From a virus, in the IMG/VR virus record IMGVR_UViG_3300017963_000402, positions 1-43,147 of that record: a stretch of DNA of 43,147 nt. One strand, written 5' to 3'. Under the pieces are notes generated by a model. It ran no database searches and was not told the origin of the DNA. It worked only from the letters and a program-made list of their open reading frames with translations. Of this stretch, positions 39,149 through 43,147 are shown piece by piece. Within the stretch, counting starts at the first letter, position 1; the number at the start of each line of letters is the position of its first letter. A program made the translations under genes and the position numbers.

Positions 39149-41245
39149 TCAAAGCGGCTTCCCCGCCTCATCAGTGTCGCCAGCGATCGAACCAAATACG
39201 CCAGCGGGCGAACTCGACTCGATCAAATATCCATCGGCGCGCAACCCTTCGAGGATCTCGCGCGCTTCTTTGTCGCTCGCCTTCGCGAGCTTGTTAGCCG
39301 TCGCGCTTACGGGTCGCACCGCGGCGTTAAATCTGAAAAACCTCTTTCGCTTGAGCTTGTGATCGTAGACTTGCCAAACGCGATCGGTTCCCCCGCTCCG
39401 AATCTCGGAAATAACGATCGACTTCAACCCGGCGACCGCGCCGAGCGCGCGGGTCCATAAATTGATCACGCGATCCCTAACCTCCGCACGAAAACCGACA
39501 AGCGCGTCGGCTTGTGCCGCTACCGCTTGCGTCTCAACGAGGTCGGGATCTACGTGTAGCACTTGCCAGCGCCGCACCGTCGCCCACGCGCTTTGAGCGG
39601 TATTCGCCCCGAACGACGTGAACGCCGCGGTCTCTCCCCTCGCCAGCGCGAGCGGGGCGCCGGGGTCCATTTCGAGGAGTCTCCCGGTCGGATCAATGCG
39701 ATCGAGTTCCGACCGTGCTCCCAAAACGGGGCGGTTCGCGGCGGTAGGCGTCTTGATCGGTGCGACGGGCGTTCTCGCACCTGTAACGGGTCGCGCCGTT
39801 CGTGCCGGTATGGTCCGCGACATGCGACCCGCAAGAGCCGCCAACTGAAAACCGGGGGGAACTTGCACGATGTCGCCGCGCGGCTCCGTCCATGAACGGC
39901 AAAGCGGGTGATAGGGCGGCGTCCCGACGCCGTCGTCGGCGAACTGAGTCCCCATCTTGCTGTACTGGTATTGACCGCCCTTGAAGCCAGCGTCGCGCGA
40001 ATACGAGAACGGCGTGATCACCTTGCCGAATGTCGCGCCGTTGCGAGTCCCTATCATGCGATCCCCCGACTTGGGATCTCGCCATTCTCTCATCCACGGG
40101 TTGACCGTCTTAATGTCCTCGGGGCGCTCAACATTCGCCGCGGCTTCGTTGATCTCGTTGCATTGAGAAGCGCTGATCACTTGCCCGTCGAGGAACGCGC
40201 AAATCTCGGTTGTTCTCTCGTCGATCACGGCGCGAATGATCAACCATTCGATCCCCGCCGCCATGTATGACTTGACCTCTCCGAACGAACGCGCGCGCCC
40301 CAACGCCGCCGCCGCGTTCACTCGCGCGTAATTGTGAGAGCGATCCCCCCACATCGATCCGAGTTGCGCTTCGAGGTCCGCGGCGATCTGGTCGCGCCCG
40401 AATCCCTGTTCGAGCCCTCGCTCGACAATCTTTCGACCGTGCGCCGTGAGTCTCTCCGAGCGCGCGAACGATTCCCCGCGGAGCCACCATCCCCCCTGCG
40501 CCCCGATCCGCTTGATCGCGGCATTGTACGGTTGATCCCATGACGTCCCGATCGTGGGAAACCATTCCGTTTGGACCGAGGAGAACGCGCGTTTCCCGAC
40601 CGAGATCCCTGAGAGCGAAACCTTGTTTGCCCACGTCGGCGCGGCACGCGCGGCGCGGCTCTTTACCGCGGCGAGGAAGGCGCGATCGGCTTTCGCGAAC
40701 GCCTGTTCGATCTGGCGCGCGGTCATCTTCTCCCAGTTGTTACGCGCTAACCCCGCGACATATCCGACAAGCGCAGGAAATACGAAGTTGCGATCGGTGA
40801 TAGATAAATCGTTTGCGAGCGACTCGATCTCCGCCTCGAACTCTTCGGGGTTTCGCGGGTTCTTGCCCGCCTTGTAAATACTCCCGTCGGCATGAACTCG
40901 GGCGCCAACGTAGGGAGCGCCCTCCGACTTGACGACCCGTAAGCGCTCGCGCCGCTTGAACACGACGCGATCCTCGCGGTCCATCGCTACCGCTTCGACG
41001 ATATCAACCGGGCCCCGCGCAGTCGCCAGAAACGCCGCGCGCCTTGCGGCGTCAATGTCGGCGGAGTCGAGGCGCACGGTCTCCCCGTTCGAAGCGATCA
41101 ATCCGAACCCGTGGGCAACGCGGCCCCCTTCGCTCCCCGAGCGCTTGAGCGCCTGAGATAGATCGTCGCCGAGTTCCTCGAACGGCCAAAGCGTCAAGAA
41201 CCCGGCGACCGGCTCGGTCGCTACGGTGTAACAGTGTTCACACAT
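39149..41245 (-). CDS. Head morphogenesis protein, SPP1 gp7/MuF-like, with long C-terminal extension
   Basis: 698 residues from ATG 41245 (weak ribosome site; a CEHC pair is at residues 2-5). Residues about 290-460 are the MuF/gp7 core: a helix RVNAAAALGRARSFGEVKSY, AVIDERTTEICAFLDGQVI with Cys349, and the closing PPYHPLCR (His446, Cys449). The N-terminal ~200 residues contain an XkdF-like fragment pattern (VRLDSADIDAARRAAF, then VGARVHADGSIY). After about 470 comes an Arg/Pro/Thr-rich linker and an about 170-residue extension (WATVRRWQVLHVDPDLVETQ ... VWQVYDHKLKRKRFFRFNAA) of unknown function. In some phages this position carries a toxin or effector. Two dispersed 10-mers lie inside. Confidence 0.8.
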   Translation of the reverse strand: MCEHCYTVATEPVAGFLTLWPFEELGDDLSQALKRSGSEGGRVAHGFGLIASNGETVRLDSADIDAARRAAFLATARGPVDIVEAVAMDREDRVVFKRRERLRVVKSEGAPYVGARVHADGSIYKAGKNPRNPEEFEAEIESLANDLSITDRNFVFPALVGYVAGLARNNWEKMTARQIEQAFAKADRAFLAAVKSRAARAAPTWANKVSLSGISVGKRAFSSVQTEWFPTIGTSWDQPYNAAIKRIGAQGGWWLRGESFARSERLTAHGRKIVERGLEQGFGRDQIAADLEAQLGSMWGDRSHNYARVNAAAALGRARSFGEVKSYMAAGIEWLIIRAVIDERTTEICAFLDGQVISASQCNEINEAAANVERPEDIKTVNPWMREWRDPKSGDRMIGTRNGATFGKVITPFSYSRDAGFKGGQYQYSKMGTQFADDGVGTPPYHPLCRSWTEPRGDIVQVPPGFQLAALAGRMSRTIPARTARPVTGARTPVAPIKTPTAANRPVLGARSELDRIDPTGRLLEMDPGAPLALARGETAAFTSFGANTAQSAWATVRRWQVLHVDPDLVETQAVAAQADALVGFRAEVRDRVINLWTRALGAVAGLKSIVISEIRSGGTDRVWQVYDHKLKRKRFFRFNAAVRPVSATANKLAKASDKEAREILEGLRADGYLIESSSPAGVFGSIAGDTDEAGKPL

Positions 41246-41254
41246 TGCGGCGAA

Positions 41255-43141
41255 TCACTCGCTTTCGAATCCCTCGCTCATGCTGTCCGCCATCTCGTCG
41301 GTGTCTTGTGCAAACTCTTGAGCGACGAGTTGCGCGTCGAGATCGGCGAGGCGCTGATCGCAAAGACTCCGCAAGGATTCGATCCTCGCGGCCTGATCGC
41401 GCAACTTCGAGATCTCGGTCCCCGTGCGTAGATCCGCAAGGGGCGAGAGATCGAAGTCGCTCGGCGCGGGCTCCCCCTTTTCCGCTTTGTCGCTCGGCGA
41501 CCCGTTAGAACCCTTGAGCCCCGCGAGAGTCATCTTCAAGGGTTGTTGTGTCCACTGGTCGCGGATCTCTCGGAACTCTTTGTTGAACACGTCGCCCGCG
41601 AGCCATCTACCCTCCGCGGGAGTGAGCACGCCGCCCTCGACGAGCTTCACGATCATATCGGTCATCTGGACGGGATCGCGCGTGATCGGTGCGTTTGATT
41701 TGAAGGTCCAGAACCGGACGTCGAGCGCCGTGAAAAGCTCTCGGTTGATCCACCCGTCGAACTCGTCTCGCTCGGGTTGAAAAACCTGTTCTTCGGCGAA
41801 GCGGAGCGCGGCTTGTGCCGTTGCTCGGTTGAAGTCCTTTGACTGTCCGCGGAGCAACCTCGGAAGGCGGAACGCCTCGCCGACCTTGTCGATGTTGCGC
41901 TCGTCGTACTTGGCGAAAAGCTCGTCTTGGATCATCGCCTCGGTGAGCGGCTTGAGTTCGATCTTCACCGAACCCGGCGAGGGGGCGCCCGACCCGCTCT
42001 CCGCTTCGAGGATCATGATCTTGTGAAAGTTTTTCGTCTTGCCCTTGAGGTTTTCTTCGACGAAGGATTCGAGCCTCGGGATCGTTTCCTCCGCGAGCTT
42101 GCCGCCACTCACGAGGATTGCGAGAGGGGGGACGCTCTTGTTCTCGAAGTAATAGTAATTGACCTCTTCCGCGGCGCGCGATCCTAGCACCGAGAGAAGC
42201 GCTCCGATCCAGCGCGGGACACCGTAGGACGTCCTCGGAGAGTAGATGTCGAATTGCTTCAACTCCGTCGCCGGTCCGTCGCCCTTCGCCCATTGGTGAT
42301 CGGGCTTGACGACCTTTCCGGTCGTCTTCGAGATCATCCTCGGATCGCCGAACTGTTTGAAGTAGATCGGCGCGGCTCCCGCGGTCTTAACGCCGGGGGC
42401 GACCTCGTCGAGAATCTGAACGAAGCGGCGAAAACGGCGCTTGACTTTGGTCTCCGAGAACCCGAGCGTTCCGCGTCTCACGCGCTCCGTCACCTCGACG
42501 ACTTGGGGATCGAGGGGGAGCAAGCGAACGGTGTGAGCGGGAACCTGAACGAAGCGAGCGGGCAACCCGGCGCGCGTGCGTAGGATCTCCCAGTAGCCAT
42601 TTCCCTGAGTCTCCCGATCTTGCCGCGTGCGTCGGCGGAGTGTCTCGAATGAAACGTCGATCGCGCATCGGTCGAAGAACTCCAAAAGCCGGGAGTGTTC
42701 GAGGAGCGCCTCGCGTCGCCACTTCTCTTTTTCCGCCTTGACGCTATCGGGTGTCGGCTTCTCGCCCTCCGCGCCAGCGGCGATCCAGATCGCTTGAGCG
42801 ATCTCTTCGTCGGCGTCCTCGGAGTTGAAATCGATCAGCGGTTCGAGGCGATAGCCGAACCCGTCAATGTTGACGGTGTATGCGTCGACGTTTTGGCGAA
42901 GGGCGTTCGAGTGCTCGAAGATCCGACACAAAAAGTCGGGCGGATAGGGCGGTTCGATAGCGCCCTGAGAGAGAAACACTTGCTCGGTTTGCTCATGTTC
43001 GGCGACCGCGTTCGAGCCTTGAATGTCGTCGCCGATGACCTTGAAGATCACCTCGCGCATTCGCTCCTCACCGTTCGCCCCCGCCTCGATCACTTGAAGC
43101 GCCACGCGGTCGCGCTCTTGTCCGCTCGCCTCGGTGCTCAT
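41255..43141 (-). CDS. Portal protein (PBSX/XkdE-type family)
   Basis: 628 residues from ATG 43141. The N-terminal block (PPYPPDFLCRIFEHSNALRQ, NVDAYTVNIDGFGYRLEPLI) and the middle (YGVPRWIGALLSVLGSRAAE, then YYYFENKSVPPLAILVSGG) are characteristic of the PBSX-type portal family, with the clip/stem helices in the last third. The C-terminus ends in an acidic helix. The protein forms the dodecameric ring for DNA entry and tail joining. The last bases of the window (TCTAG before GATG) could be the end of an upstream terminase gene, which is outside the window. Confidence 0.92.
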   Translation of the reverse strand: MSTEASGQERDRVALQVIEAGANGEERMREVIFKVIGDDIQGSNAVAEHEQTEQVFLSQGAIEPPYPPDFLCRIFEHSNALRQNVDAYTVNIDGFGYRLEPLIDFNSEDADEEIAQAIWIAAGAEGEKPTPDSVKAEKEKWRREALLEHSRLLEFFDRCAIDVSFETLRRRTRQDRETQGNGYWEILRTRAGLPARFVQVPAHTVRLLPLDPQVVEVTERVRRGTLGFSETKVKRRFRRFVQILDEVAPGVKTAGAAPIYFKQFGDPRMISKTTGKVVKPDHQWAKGDGPATELKQFDIYSPRTSYGVPRWIGALLSVLGSRAAEEVNYYYFENKSVPPLAILVSGGKLAEETIPRLESFVEENLKGKTKNFHKIMILEAESGSGAPSPGSVKIELKPLTEAMIQDELFAKYDERNIDKVGEAFRLPRLLRGQSKDFNRATAQAALRFAEEQVFQPERDEFDGWINRELFTALDVRFWTFKSNAPITRDPVQMTDMIVKLVEGGVLTPAEGRWLAGDVFNKEFREIRDQWTQQPLKMTLAGLKGSNGSPSDKAEKGEPAPSDFDLSPLADLRTGTEISKLRDQAARIESLRSLCDQRLADLDAQLVAQEFAQDTDEMADSMSEGFESE

Positions 43142-43147
43142 CCTAGA

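Larger units (their letters stand above)
1520..40942. repeat. Dispersed 10-mer TTACGGGTCG / CGACCCGTAA, 18 exact copies
   Basis: Plus-strand starts of TTACGGGTCG: 1520, 4029, 5706, 20195, 21237, 31128, 36922, 37369, 39307. Plus-strand starts of CGACCCGTAA: 5113, 5590, 10925, 16072, 23778, 34201, 34828, 38173, 40933. A flanking C (CTTACGGGTCG) is present in most. Near variants TTGCGGGTCG (for example 11820, 12723, 16094, 19250, 23103, 24065, 26658, 27322, 33639, 39825) and ATACGGGTCG (2545, 11067, 36012, 30563 as its complement) are also frequent. All exact copies but 34201 lie in clear genes. Confidence 0.85.

Noticed and set aside
1-43147. tRNA genes, CRISPR arrays, insertion sequences, integrase or attachment sites
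   Set aside because: I saw no cloverleaf-like sequence, regular spaced repeats, transposase motifs or recombinase motifs on either strand.
1-43147. The dispersed 10-mer as a repeated peptide motif
   Set aside because: It is read in five different registers and encodes unrelated tripeptides, so a protein-level explanation fails.

Overview
The window is a densely packed structural (late) module of a contractile-tailed (myovirus-type) bacteriophage or prophage. Every gene I can support lies on the minus strand, so transcription runs from the right end (portal) to the left end (tail fibres). Base composition is GC-rich, roughly 60% by eye, intergenic gaps are mostly under 40 bp and many stops and starts overlap (ATGA, GTGA, TAATG). 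The host cannot be named from sequence alone. The large terminase, lysis, replication and integration genes are not in the window; I see no tRNA, CRISPR or insertion sequence.

Head region (about 29.6-43.1 kb, read right to left): PBSX-type portal; SPP1 gp7/MuF-type head morphogenesis protein with a long C-terminal extension; a Pro/Ala/Thr/Glu-repeat protein; a 1428-residue fusion that joins a D12-type adenine methyltransferase-like domain, a nucleotidyltransferase-like motif, a LigD-type 3'-phosphoesterase-like domain and a C-terminal XkdF-like prohead protease; a 207-bp gap with a promoter candidate and a possible 25-residue leader ORF; a zinc-ribbon-containing scaffold-like protein; the HK97-fold major capsid protein; a decoration-type protein; a gene that appears broken by a -1 frame change; three small Cys-rich proteins; and a DUF5659-type protein.

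Middle region (about 22.7-29.6 kb): an unusual block of adhesion-type proteins (fibres with C1q-like ends, an H-type-lectin-like protein, an E1_FCCH-like protein), a permuted NlpC/P60-like cysteine enzyme, and a decapeptide-repeat protein, all between capsid genes and neck genes.

Tail region (1-22.7 kb): connector with an Ig/FN3-like N-terminus, adaptor and completion proteins, tail terminator candidate with an IPT/TIG domain, sheath with inserted domains, tube, a tail assembly chaperone pair with a textbook -1 slippery heptamer (CCCTTTC), tape measure, CIS-tube-like hub initiator, LysM protein, gpD-like hub, gpV-like spike, a Cys-rich helical protein, gp25-like wedge, baseplate J protein, a 1112-residue fibre-adaptor-like protein, two lectin-fold proteins and the start of a Cys-rich beta-helix-like fibre that runs off the left end.

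The most striking DNA-level signal is a dispersed 10-mer, TTACGGGTCG / CGACCCGTAA, present exactly 18 times (nine per orientation, under 0.1 expected by chance). It occupies all five reading registers that do not create a stop codon and encodes different peptides each time, so it looks selected as DNA. GATC is also very dense (15-20 per kb in the stretches counted).
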